64,000 nucleotides of DNA from Ruminococcus hominis. GTDB lineage: Bacteria > Bacillota > Clostridia > Lachnospirales > Lachnospiraceae. Below, in pieces: positions 1 through 8,204 of this stretch. How positions within the stretch are numbered: the first letter of the stretch is position 1; every line of letters starts with the position of its first letter. Made by a program: the position numbers and the translations under genes. The notes beneath the pieces were generated by a model that saw nothing but the letters and a program-made list of their open reading frames with translations, did no database searches and was not told the origin of the DNA. The stretch lies in contig NZ_JACOPE010000001.1 in NCBI RefSeq assembly GCF_014287355.1, positions 1,116,001 to 1,180,000 of the forward strand, in the 5' to 3' direction.

Positions 1-825
1 GTGATTATTGCAATTTATTCCGTTACAAGACCGGGAGCAATCGAAGGTGTAAAGTATTTCCTTATCCCGAATGTAAAGAATTTCTCATGGATGACAGTAG
101 TTGCAGCTATGGGACAGATGTTTTATTCTTTATCAATTGCGATGGGAATTTTGATCACATTTGGTTCTTATATGAAAAAAGACGTCTCACTTGAGGATTC
201 TACAAGAAATGTAGAAGTATTCGATACTGCAATTGCAATGATGGCAGGTCTTATGATTATTCCGGCAGTGTTTGCATTTTCAGGTGGGGACCCGGACACA
301 TTACAGGCCGGCCCTTCATTGATGTTTATTACAATCCCTAAAGTATTCCAGAATATGGGATTTGGAACAGCGGTCGGAATTCTGTTCTTCTTACTTGTAT
401 TGTTTGCAGCAATTACAAGTTCAATTGCTTTGACAGAAAGTGCAGTGTCTACATTTGAAGATGAATTAAGATGGAACAGAAAGAAATCGACAATTATAGT
501 GGGAATTATTATGGTTGCCCTTGGAAGCTTATCCTCACTGGGATACGGACCACTTGCGGTTGTGAAAATTATCGGTATGCAATTTCTGGATTTCTTTGAT
601 TTTATGACAAACTCTGTTATGATGCCAATCGCAGCAGTGATGACATGTTTATTAGTGTCAAAAGTTGTTGGAATACAGCGAATTGAAGAAGAAGTCATGC
701 AGGGAGAAAGTTCATTCCGCAGAAGAAAAATATTTATTGTGATGATCAAATATTTATGCCCGATTTTTGCAGTTATTATATTATTAAGTTCTGTTGCAAA
801 TGCATTTGGCTGGATTTCGATGTAA
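1..825 (+). CDS. Sodium-dependent symporter, NSS/SNF family (5' end outside window)
   Basis: This is the C-terminal part of a neurotransmitter:sodium symporter family protein, which imports amino acids with sodium across the cytoplasmic membrane. The 274 visible residues contain about seven hydrophobic segments. They include the family-like stretch ITSSIALTESAVSTFEDE, which corresponds to the TM8 region that contributes to sodium binding. The reading frame is already open at base 1 and the usual length is about 440-460 residues, so TM1 to TM5 lie upstream. A 22-codon ORF that could encode a MetS-like small subunit follows, and then a strong terminator. Substrate is unknown; bacterial relatives carry methionine, alanine, tyrosine or tryptophan. 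The family call is firm, the substrate is not. Confidence 0.9.
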   Translation: MIIAIYSVTRPGAIEGVKYFLIPNVKNFSWMTVVAAMGQMFYSLSIAMGILITFGSYMKKDVSLEDSTRNVEVFDTAIAMMAGLMIIPAVFAFSGGDPDTLQAGPSLMFITIPKVFQNMGFGTAVGILFFLLVLFAAITSSIALTESAVSTFEDELRWNRKKSTIIVGIIMVALGSLSSLGYGPLAVVKIIGMQFLDFFDFMTNSVMMPIAAVMTCLLVSKVVGIQRIEEEVMQGESSFRRRKIFIVMIKYLCPIFAVIILLSSVANAFGWISM

Positions 826-854
826 AGAATGAGGGTGAATAAGGCAGATTAATC

Positions 855-923
855 ATGCTGGTAGGTGCAACGGCTATTGTCATAGCAGCAGACATGATTT
901 ACAGAAGAAAAAGAAACAAATAA
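855..923 (+). CDS. Possible small membrane subunit of the NSS transporter (22 aa)
   Basis: A 22-codon ORF starting MLVGATAIVIAADMIYRRKR follows the symporter by 29 bases. It reads as one short hydrophobic helix followed by a basic tail. Several bacterial NSS transporters (MetP) are followed by a tiny one-helix subunit (MetS). This ORF has the right place and shape but is shorter than known examples, and an in-frame stop lies just upstream at 840. An AAGG at 841-844 could serve as ribosome binding site. It may be real, truncated or chance. Confidence 0.3.
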   Translation: MLVGATAIVIAADMIYRRKRNK

Positions 924-959
924 TGTTTTATATCATTAATAGACGTTCGACTTGAATAA

Positions 960-1010
960 GGCATCCCATGGCAAATTATAAGAAAGTATTTGTCAAGGGA
1001 TGTCTTTTTT
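960..1010 (+). terminator. Rho-independent terminator after the NSS symporter
   Basis: The arms GGCATCCCATGGCAAA and TTTGTCAAGGGATGTC pair around a 13-base loop, with one bulge, and are followed by TTTTTT. It closes the transporter unit before the molybdenum hydroxylase operon. Confidence 0.8.
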
Positions 1011-1123
1011 ATCCTAAAAGGGAACAGGATGTTTTTTTGTTGGAAAATAATGAATAAAAAAAAGTGCATGTGACCCAAAACCTAAAAAAAATTTAGAATG
1101 TAAAAAACATTTTGAGAAAAAGA

Positions 1124-1151
1124 TTGCTTTTTAGTTGAATTGTGATAAAAT
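1124..1151 (+). promoter_or_regulatory. Probable sigma-A promoter of the molybdenum hydroxylase operon
   Basis: TTGCTT and TAAAAT are separated by 16 bases in a very AT-rich stretch, about 105 bases before the start codon. This is the best match in the gap, but other AT-rich pairs overlap it, so the exact position is uncertain. Confidence 0.35.
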
Positions 1152-1194
1152 ATAAAGAGATAGAACAACATATAAGTAAAAAATTAACAAAAAA

Positions 1195-1222
1195 CCAAGA
1201 CGAATTTAGGGCTTCGTTTTGG
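1195..1222 (+). other. 5'-leader hairpin upstream of the molybdenum hydroxylase
   Basis: CCAAGACGAA and TTCGTTTTGG pair (one G-T) around an 8-base loop in the untranslated leader, about 35 bases before the start codon. There is no T-tract, so it is not a terminator. It does not match a riboswitch that I recognise. Confidence 0.4.
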
Positions 1223-1255
1223 ATGATATGTTGAAATGAGAAAGGAGATTCTGAT

Positions 1256-3838
1256 ATGGCAACGTTTATCGTTAATGGACGAGAGGTTACCCCAACAAAA
1301 AATCAGAAGCTGTTAAGATTCCTCCGCGACGAATTACATTTGACATCAGCAAAAGATGGATGTAGTGAAGGCGCCTGTGGAGCCTGTACAGTTATTATTG
1401 ATGGGCAGACCTGTAAATCATGTGTTCCGGATACAAATTCACTTGAGGGAAGAAGTGTAATCACGGTAGAAGGACTGACAGAGTGGGAGAAAAAGGTATA
1501 CACATATGCTTACGGAAAAGCGGGAGCAGTACAGTGTGGATTTTGTATCCCAGGTATGGTAATGTGTACAAAAGCATTGCTGGATGTGAATCCAGAACCG
1601 ACAGATGATGAGATAAAATATGCACTCCGCAATAATTATTGCAGATGTACAGGATATGTTAAAATCATGGATGCGGTTCGTCTGGCAGCTAAGATTCTGA
1701 GAGAGGGAGCAGTTCCGGATGATGGGGAAGATGACTGGACACTTGGAACAAGCGTAGCTAGAGTAGATGTAGAGGAAAAAGTACTTGGAACAGGAAAATA
1801 TCCGGACGACTATTGTCTGGAAGGTATGTTATACGGTGTTGCACTGAGAAGTAAATATCCTCGTGCACGTGTGCTTTCAATTGATACATCGAAAGCAGAG
1901 GCACTTCCAAAGGTGGTTTCAGTAGTGACAGCGAAAGATATTCCAGGCGAGAATAAGATTGGACATTTGAAGCATGACCAGTATTCACTGATTCCGGAAG
2001 GCGGTCTGACACATTATCTTGGAGATGCAATTGCATTGATCGCAGCAGAAGATTTGGAGACAGCCGAGAAGGCTAAAAAGTTAATTAAAGTAGAATATGA
2101 GGTTCTTCCACATGTTCATACAATTGAAGAGGCCGCAGCTCCAGATGCACCAAAGGTATATGATGAAGAAGAGAATAACATTTGTGCTTATAAGCATATC
2201 AGTCGTGGTAATGCAGATGAAGCAATTAAAAATTCCAAATATGTGCTTTCACATCATTTTGAAACACCATGGACAGAGCATGCATTCCTTGAGCCGGAAT
2301 GTGCAGTATCTTTCTATGATGAAGAGGGAGACATTTTCGTTTATTCTACAGACCAGTCCGCACATCAGACATTGAAAGAATGTAGAATGTTGCTTGGAAC
2401 AGATAAAGTAAAAGTACAGAATGCTCTTGTCGGCGGTGGATTTGGCGGTAAAGAGGATATGACAGTACAACATCTTAGTGCTTTACTCACATATGTTACA
2501 AAGAAACCGGTTAAGATGAGATTAACAAGAGCCGAGTCACTTCTTGTTCATCCGAAGCGTCATCCATTTTATATGGATTTCACAATGGGATGTGATGAAA
2601 ATGGAGTGATCCAGGGAGTAAAAGCGAAAGTAACTTCTGACACAGGTGCATTTGCATCACTTGGAGGTCCGGTATTGGAACGTGCATGTACACATGCAGC
2701 AGGTCCATATCATTATGAGAACTTCGAGATTGAAGGAACTGCTTATTATACAAACAATCCACCGGCAGGAGCATTCCGTGGATTTGGTGTTACTCAGACA
2801 TGTTTTGCAACAGAGACATTGTTGAATATGATGGCAGATAAAGTCGGCATTACACCTTGGGAAATTCGTTATCGTAATGCAATCCGTCCGGGAGAAGTAT
2901 TACCGAATGGTCAGATTGTAGATGAATCTACAGGTTTAGTGGAAACACTGGAAGCAGTGAAAGAGGAATATGATGCAGCATTGGCTGAAGGAAAAGCAGT
3001 CGGACTGGGCTGTGCGATGAAGAATGCCGGTGTTGGTGTTGGTATTCCAGATACAGGTCGTGTGAAACTGATCGTAGAAGAGGATGAAAAGTTACACATT
3101 TTTACAGGTGCATCTTGTATCGGACAAGGATTGGGAACAGTACTTGTACAGATGATCGTAACTAATACAGACCTGAAACGTGATGATATCGTATATGAGA
3201 GAAGTAATACATGGGTTTCACCTGATTCTGGAACAACATCCGGATCACGTCAGACATTGGTTACAGGTGAAGCATGCCGCAGAGCTTGTGAGAAATTCAT
3301 GGAAGAAAGAAAAGCAGGAAAATCCATGAAAGATATGATAGGGGAAGTGTATTATGGAGAATATCTTGCTAAGACAGATCCGCTTGGAGCAGATGTGCCG
3401 AATCCTGTTTCCCACGTTGCTTATGGATATGCTACACAGGTATGTATCATTGATAAAAAGACAGGTAAGATTGAAAAGATGATCGCAGCTCATGATGTCG
3501 GTAAAGCAGTCAATCCATTATCCTGTGAAGGCCAGATCGAAGGCGGAGTTGTTATGTCTATGGGATACGCACTTCGCGAGCAGTATCCAATTGATGAAAA
3601 CTGTAAGCCAATTGATAAATATGGTTCACTGAGATTATTCCGTTCACATGAAATCCCAGAGATTGAGGCAATCGTAATTGATAAACCGGGACTGAATGTG
3701 GCATGCGGAGCAATTGGAATCGGAGAGATCACATCGATTCCAACAGCACCGGCAATCGCAGATGCATATTGTAGATACGATGGAGAGAGACGTTTTAGTC
3801 TTCCATTGTGTAACACACCATATGAAAGGAAGGATTGA
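1256..3838 (+). CDS. Molybdenum hydroxylase, xanthine dehydrogenase/aldehyde oxidoreductase type, with fused 2Fe-2S domain
   Basis: This cytoplasmic enzyme of the xanthine oxidase family hydroxylates a purine, N-heterocycle or aldehyde using water and a molybdopterin cofactor. Residues 1-150 carry two [2Fe-2S] clusters: Cys36, 41, 44 and 56 (plant type), and Cys94, 97, 129 and 131. From about 165 on comes the molybdopterin-binding part, with GGGFGGKE at 393-400, AFRGFG near 506, and the catalytic Glu at 824 in GIGE. The FAD domain of classical xanthine dehydrogenase is absent, so electrons must leave by another route, probably through the ferredoxin encoded next. The fused 2Fe-2S plus Mo layout at about 850 residues resembles the family described as selenium-dependent xanthine dehydrogenase in clostridia. 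Substrate and selenium dependence are inference. The start is supported by AAAGGAGA 8 bases upstream. Confidence 0.88.
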   Translation: MATFIVNGREVTPTKNQKLLRFLRDELHLTSAKDGCSEGACGACTVIIDGQTCKSCVPDTNSLEGRSVITVEGLTEWEKKVYTYAYGKAGAVQCGFCIPGMVMCTKALLDVNPEPTDDEIKYALRNNYCRCTGYVKIMDAVRLAAKILREGAVPDDGEDDWTLGTSVARVDVEEKVLGTGKYPDDYCLEGMLYGVALRSKYPRARVLSIDTSKAEALPKVVSVVTAKDIPGENKIGHLKHDQYSLIPEGGLTHYLGDAIALIAAEDLETAEKAKKLIKVEYEVLPHVHTIEEAAAPDAPKVYDEEENNICAYKHISRGNADEAIKNSKYVLSHHFETPWTEHAFLEPECAVSFYDEEGDIFVYSTDQSAHQTLKECRMLLGTDKVKVQNALVGGGFGGKEDMTVQHLSALLTYVTKKPVKMRLTRAESLLVHPKRHPFYMDFTMGCDENGVIQGVKAKVTSDTGAFASLGGPVLERACTHAAGPYHYENFEIEGTAYYTNNPPAGAFRGFGVTQTCFATETLLNMMADKVGITPWEIRYRNAIRPGEVLPNGQIVDESTGLVETLEAVKEEYDAALAEGKAVGLGCAMKNAGVGVGIPDTGRVKLIVEEDEKLHIFTGASCIGQGLGTVLVQMIVTNTDLKRDDIVYERSNTWVSPDSGTTSGSRQTLVTGEACRRACEKFMEERKAGKSMKDMIGEVYYGEYLAKTDPLGADVPNPVSHVAYGYATQVCIIDKKTGKIEKMIAAHDVGKAVNPLSCEGQIEGGVVMSMGYALREQYPIDENCKPIDKYGSLRLFRSHEIPEIEAIVIDKPGLNVACGAIGIGEITSIPTAPAIADAYCRYDGERRFSLPLCNTPYERKD

Positions 3839-3840
3839 TT

Positions 3841-4332
3841 ATGGCAATAAAAAAGAAATTTCCATATCGTTCAGCGGTTGTAGCCTGTAATGGAGGATGT
3901 AGAGCGAACAGCGAAGAGCCAACATGTACAAAAGGTTGTATCGGTTGTGGCGAGTGTGTAAATAATTGTAAATTTGGTGCAATTTCAATCAATGAATACA
4001 AAGTTGCAGAAGTAGACGAAGAAAAATGTATCGCATGTGGAAAATGTGTAAAAGCCTGTCCACAGGAAATTATCCATATTCATGAATGTGCAAATTATAT
4101 CGTAGTGAAATGTTCAAATGATGCTAAGGGAGCCGATGCTCGTAAAGAGTGTGAAGTAAGCTGTATTGGATGTGGTATCTGCGAAAAAACTTGTACAGCC
4201 GGAGCAATTAAAGTAATAGATAATTGTGCGGTGATCAACGAAGAATTATGTTTGAGCTGTGGCATGTGTGCAGTGAAATGTCCAAGACATGCAATTTATG
4301 ACTTAAGGGGAATTTATACAAAAGTCAGATAA
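3841..4332 (+). CDS. Polyferredoxin with four [4Fe-4S] motifs
   Basis: A 163-residue electron-transfer protein. Four CxxCxxCxxxC motifs are visible: CIGCGECVNNC, CIACGKCVKAC, CIGCGICEKTC and CLSCGMCAVKC, arranged as two ferredoxin pairs. It starts two bases after the hydroxylase stop codon with AAGGAAGG upstream. A TTG six bases earlier is open in frame but has worse spacing. The tight coupling suggests that it takes electrons from the 2Fe-2S clusters of the hydroxylase, standing in for the missing FAD subunit. An N-terminal CNGGC adds extra cysteines of unknown role. The fold assignment is firm; the partnership is inferred from position. Confidence 0.88.
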   Translation: MAIKKKFPYRSAVVACNGGCRANSEEPTCTKGCIGCGECVNNCKFGAISINEYKVAEVDEEKCIACGKCVKACPQEIIHIHECANYIVVKCSNDAKGADARKECEVSCIGCGICEKTCTAGAIKVIDNCAVINEELCLSCGMCAVKCPRHAIYDLRGIYTKVR

Positions 4333-4370
4333 GGCTAAAAAGAAAATATTGAAGTTTATGAGAAGATGAG

Positions 4371-4418
4371 AGACTTGTAAATCTGGTAAAAAATATCAGA
4401 TTTACAAGTCTTTTTTTG
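4371..4418 (+). terminator. Rho-independent terminator after the ferredoxin gene
   Basis: AGACTTGTAAATCTG and its near-perfect complement flank a 10-base loop and are followed by seven Ts. It separates the hydroxylase operon from the MarR-MATE unit. Confidence 0.88.
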
Positions 4419-4425
4419 ATATTTT

Positions 4426-4440
4426 AGAAAAGCGTTTTCT
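4426..4440 (+). promoter_or_regulatory. cre-like palindrome upstream of the MarR promoter
   Basis: AGAAAAGCGTTTTCT is a perfect 15-base palindrome with a central C. It matches most of the CcpA catabolite-response consensus (AA, CG and T-N-N-C positions). It lies just before the -35 box. It could also be chance in AT-rich DNA. Confidence 0.35.
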
Positions 4441-4448
4441 TTGTTCAT

Positions 4449-4505
4449 ACTTGACACAAGTACGAAATCGGACTATACTAAAAACAAGTACGAAATCAGA
4501 CTTAT
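4449..4505 (+). promoter_or_regulatory. Promoter with embedded direct repeats, likely MarR operator
   Basis: TTGACA (4451) and TATACT (4474) have the ideal 17-base spacing. The motif ACAAGTACGAAATC occurs twice, at 4456 and 4484, exactly 28 bases apart. The first copy fills the spacer between -35 and -10, and the second lies just after the expected transcription start. ACTTG and CAAGT also form a short inverted repeat over the -35 box. The layout is what autorepression by the downstream MarR protein would require. Confidence 0.65.
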
Positions 4506-4515
4506 AGGAGGAAAT

Positions 4516-5019
4516 ATGGATCAAGAAAAGAAACCAGGAATATACATGAGTTCATATCTTTGTGAATTTAATCGTATTTTTAAAGAATTCAATGATATTT
4601 ACCATGATGTAGCATTGAGATTAGGACTGTCGAACAGTGCCTTTGATATTTTTTATGCCATTTGCGAATTGGGGGATGGATGTTTACAGCGTGATATTTG
4701 TAAGACAACATTTATTCCGAAACAGACAGTAAATTCATCTATACGCAATCTCGAAAGAGAAGGATACTTGACATTAGTACACGGAAAAGGAAGGAATATG
4801 CACATTTATTTAACAGAAAGAGGAAAAAAGATGTTAAAAAATGTGATCTATCCGGTTATTGATGTGGAAAATGATTCATTTAAAGGACTCACAGATGAAG
4901 AGAGTGAACTGCTCTTGCGATTACTTGAAAAATATAATGTAGAGTTGAAGCATGGATTTGAGAAATTACCATGTATAAAAGAAAAAATGGATGAAGAAAA
5001 AGTGGACGGAGGAAGATAG
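4516..5019 (+). CDS. MarR-family transcriptional regulator
   Basis: A 167-residue winged-helix DNA-binding protein. The helix-turn-helix and wing lie at about residues 55-110 (CLQRDICKTTFIPKQTVNSS followed by LEREGYLTLVHGKGRNMHIY), flanked by dimerisation helices. The start at the ATG after AGGAGG is preferred over an upstream in-frame ATT/TTG region that would overlap the promoter. It is followed with no real gap by a MATE exporter. This is the usual arrangement in which the regulator represses itself and the pump until a toxic ligand binds. The ligand is unknown. Confidence 0.88.
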   Translation: MDQEKKPGIYMSSYLCEFNRIFKEFNDIYHDVALRLGLSNSAFDIFYAICELGDGCLQRDICKTTFIPKQTVNSSIRNLEREGYLTLVHGKGRNMHIYLTERGKKMLKNVIYPVIDVENDSFKGLTDEESELLLRLLEKYNVELKHGFEKLPCIKEKMDEEKVDGGR

Positions 5020-5020
5020 C

Positions 5021-6352
5021 GTGAAGATACAACTATCAGAACATTTTACATATCGAAAATTATTAAGATTTGTAATGCCATCTATTATAATGATGATTTT
5101 TACATCAATTTACAGTGTAGTGGATGGATTATTTGTATCAAATTATGTGGGCAAAACAGCATTGGCATCGATCAATCTGATTTTACCTTTTATAATGGGA
5201 ATATCAGCGCTTGGCTTTATGATTGGTACTGGAGGAAGTGCTATCGTAGCAACAACAATAGGAGAGGGCAAAAAAGATCTGGCTAATGAATATTTCTCAT
5301 TGTTAGTGTATGTAACGACAATCGGAGGAATTTTATTATCTATTTTAGGAATGTTTTTGACACCGGCTGTCGCTTCAGCACTTGGTGCAGAGGGAGAGCT
5401 TCTTAAGGATTGTATCTTGTATGGAAGAATTTCATTTATCTCTATGCCGGCATTTATGCTACAGAATGTGTTTCAGAGCTTTTTTGTAGCTGCAGAAAAA
5501 CCGAAATTAGGATTAGGTGTGATTATTACAGCAGGTGTTACGAATATGGTGCTGGATTTACTTTTTGTCGGTCTGTGTGGATTTGGACTGGCAGGTGCCG
5601 CAGTTGCAACAGTGTGCGGCGAATTTATAGGAGGTCTTTTCCCGATAATCTATTTTGCGAGAAAGAATTCCAGTCTGCTTCAACTTGGAAAAACACATTT
5701 GGATGTGCGTATTATTGTTAAGACTTGTGTAAATGGTTCATCAGAGCTTATGACAAACCTTTCAAGTTCCATCGTAAACTCGTTATTTAATATTCAGCTT
5801 ATGAAATTTGCCGGGGAAAATGGTGTGGCTGCATATGGAACAATCATGTATGTAAGTTTCGTATTTGTATCTATTTTCCTTGGATATTCAATTGGAAGTG
5901 CACCACTTATCAGCTATAACTATGGTGCGGCTAATCATACAGAATTGAAAAATCTATTTAGAAAGAGTCTGAGTCTGATAGGAATTTCCGGCGTAGCAAT
6001 TGCAATATTATCACAGTTCCTTGCAATTCCGCTGTCGATTTTATTTGTTGGATATGATAAAGAATTACTTTTGATGACACAGCATGCATTCCGAATTTAT
6101 TGTCTGGTATATTTAGTAAATGGATTTAATATTTATGGGTCATCTTTTTTCACAGCACTTAATAATGGACTAATATCAGCAGTTATTTCATTTTTGCGAA
6201 CACTGCTTTTCCAGGTTGGTACAGTTATTGTGTTGCCGATGATATTTGGTATTGATGGGATTTGGTCGGCAGTGACAATTGCAGAAATATTGACTTTATG
6301 TGTGACAGTGACATTTTTGGTAAAGCAAAGGGAAAGATATCATTATGCGTAA
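5021..6352 (+). CDS. MATE-family multidrug/cation antiporter
   Basis: A 443-residue membrane protein with about twelve hydrophobic segments and duplicated MatE halves. MATE proteins export drugs, dyes or metabolites in exchange for sodium or protons. Translation probably begins at the GTG two bases after the MarR stop codon, because GGACGGAGGA lies at the right distance. An ATG 30 bases earlier would overlap the MarR gene and has no such site. The pairing with MarR suggests induction by the exported compound. Confidence 0.87.
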   Translation: MKIQLSEHFTYRKLLRFVMPSIIMMIFTSIYSVVDGLFVSNYVGKTALASINLILPFIMGISALGFMIGTGGSAIVATTIGEGKKDLANEYFSLLVYVTTIGGILLSILGMFLTPAVASALGAEGELLKDCILYGRISFISMPAFMLQNVFQSFFVAAEKPKLGLGVIITAGVTNMVLDLLFVGLCGFGLAGAAVATVCGEFIGGLFPIIYFARKNSSLLQLGKTHLDVRIIVKTCVNGSSELMTNLSSSIVNSLFNIQLMKFAGENGVAAYGTIMYVSFVFVSIFLGYSIGSAPLISYNYGAANHTELKNLFRKSLSLIGISGVAIAILSQFLAIPLSILFVGYDKELLLMTQHAFRIYCLVYLVNGFNIYGSSFFTALNNGLISAVISFLRTLLFQVGTVIVLPMIFGIDGIWSAVTIAEILTLCVTVTFLVKQRERYHYA

Positions 6353-6448
6353 GAAATGTCCAGAATAGGATAAGAAAATTCTTTTTTGCGAAGACGTTTT
6401 GAAGTATACTAATAGTTAGTAAAGGTAGAACGAAAGGAGGTCCAGGCG

Positions 6449-8050
6449 ATGGACGTAAGAAGCATAGGGGAAGCAATCAAAAATGGAAATACTGCTTTAG
6501 GGATTGAATTTGGATCGACACGTATCAAAGCAGTTTTGATTGATGCACAGAACCAGCCAATCGCATCAGGAAGCCATGACTGGGAGAATCATTTAAAAAA
6601 TAATATTTGGACGTATCCATTAGAGGAAGTGTGGAGCGGACTGCAGGATTGTTATGCAAATTTGAAAAAAGAAGTAAAAGAAAAATATGGTGTTACAATC
6701 ACAACATTTGGGGCAATGGGATTTAGTGCGATGATGCATGGATACCTTGCTTTTGATGAGAAAGATGAGCAGCTGGCAGAGTTCCGTACATGGAGAAATA
6801 CAATTACAGAGCAGGCTTCTGAAGAATTATCAAAAGTATTTCAGTTCCATATCCCGCAACGTTGGAGTATTGCACATTTGTATCAGGCAATTTTAAATGG
6901 GGAAGAGCATGTAAAGGATGTAAGATTTTTCACAACACTTGCAGGCTATATCCATTGGCAGCTGACGGGAGAAAAGGCAATCGGAATTGGAGATGCGGCA
7001 GGAATGTTCCCAATTGATTCGGCTACAAAGGATTGGGATGTGAATATGATTGGACAGTTTGATCAGCTTGTCGAAGCGAAAGCATTTCCATGGAAATTAG
7101 AAGAGTTACTTCCGAAGGTACTGGTTGCCGGAGATGCGGCAGGCGTTTTGACTGAAGCAGGAGCAAAATTGTTAGATACAGAGGGTGATTTACAGGCTGG
7201 AATCCCTGTTTGCCCACCAGAAGGAGACGCCGGAACAGGTATGGCTGCAACGAATAGTGTAGCTGTCCGTACAGGAAATGTTTCTGCCGGAACAAGTGTA
7301 TTTGCAATGGCAGTTTTGGAAAATCCGTTGTCTAAACCATATGACGAAATCGATATGGTTACAACACCGGCGGGAGATCCTGTTGCGATGGTACACTGCA
7401 ATAACTGTACATCAGATTTGAATGCATGGGTAAATCTTTTGAAAGAATGTGTGGAAGCATTTGGCGTGAAAGTGGATATGAATACATTGTTCGGAACATT
7501 GTATAACAAAGCGCTGGAGGGGGATGCTGATTGTGGCGGACTTCTTGCATATAATTATTTTTCAGGAGAGCATATTACAGGATTTGAGGCAGGTCGTCCG
7601 ATGTTCGTGCGTAAGCCAGAAAGCAAATTTAATCTTGCAAACTTTATGAGAGTGCATTTGAGTACATCGCTCGGAGCATTAAAAACAGGTATGGATATTC
7701 TGACAAAGCAGGAACATGTGGAGTTAGATAAGATGTTAGGTCATGGCGGACTGTTTAAGACAAAAGGAGTCGGACAGAGAATCCTTGCAGCTGCGATTGA
7801 TACACCTGTATATGTTATGGAGACAGCAGGAGAAGGTGGAGCATGGGGAATTGCACTGCTTGCTTCTTATATGTTAAATAAAGAAGAGGGCGAGTCATTG
7901 ACTTCTTATCTTGCACAGAAAGTATTCGGTGGAGAAGAAGGAGAACGCATGGATCCGGTTGCATCAGATGTCGAAGGTTTTGAAGCATTTATGCAGAATT
8001 ATAAAAAAGGTCTTGCGATTGAACGTGCAGCTGTAGAATCTCTTCGATAA
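6449..8050 (+). CDS. FGGY-family carbohydrate kinase
   Basis: A 533-residue ATP-dependent sugar kinase of the FGGY family, which includes xylulokinase, ribulokinase and glycerol kinase. The N-terminal phosphate-binding loop is [15 protein letters not shown] (about residues 18-32). Two actin-like ATPase domains follow, with [14 protein letters not shown] near 275 and a C-terminal [20 protein letters not shown] that fits the adenosine motif region. The start has AAAGGAGG upstream. No matching isomerase is adjacent, so the sugar is not clear. The family call is firm; a pentulose is the likeliest substrate but this is inference. Confidence 0.85.
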   Translation: MDVRSIGEAIKNGNTALGIEFGSTRIKAVLIDAQNQPIASGSHDWENHLKNNIWTYPLEEVWSGLQDCYANLKKEVKEKYGVTITTFGAMGFSAMMHGYLAFDEKDEQLAEFRTWRNTITEQASEELSKVFQFHIPQRWSIAHLYQAILNGEEHVKDVRFFTTLAGYIHWQLTGEKAIGIGDAAGMFPIDSATKDWDVNMIGQFDQLVEAKAFPWKLEELLPKVLVAGDAAGVLTEAGAKLLDTEGDLQAGIPVCPPEGDAGTGMAATNSVAVRTGNVSAGTSVFAMAVLENPLSKPYDEIDMVTTPAGDPVAMVHCNNCTSDLNAWVNLLKECVEAFGVKVDMNTLFGTLYNKALEGDADCGGLLAYNYFSGEHITGFEAGRPMFVRKPESKFNLANFMRVHLSTSLGALKTGMDILTKQEHVELDKMLGHGGLFKTKGVGQRILAAAIDTPVYVMETAGEGGAWGIALLASYMLNKEEGESLTSYLAQKVFGGEEGERMDPVASDVEGFEAFMQNYKKGLAIERAAVESLR

Positions 8051-8103
8051 AAAATACTTGAATTATAAAAACGTTTTTGATAAAATCTCAAGAGGATGAC
8101 ACT

Positions 8104-8160
8104 AGGGACGGAGTTTAGTGGACTTTTTTGCTGGCAAAAAAGCCACTAAACTCCGTCCCT
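8104..8160. repeat. REP-like palindrome, GGGACGGAGTTTAGTGGC family (single hairpin)
   Basis: AGGGACGGAGTTTAGTGG on the left pairs with its complement on the right through an inner CTTTTTTGC/GCAAAAAAG stem. One extra A bulges on the left arm. It is one of about twelve related copies in the window. The T-rich inner stem could act as a terminator in either direction. Confidence 0.85.
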
Positions 8161-8204
8161 GAATGATTTGTTTATAAATGGTTGTTTTTTAGAGGAGTTA
8201 AATA

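Noticed and set aside
8068..8082. cre-like box AAAAACGTTTTTGAT after the FGGY kinase gene
   Set aside because: AT-rich and downstream of the gene, without a promoter next to it; probably chance.
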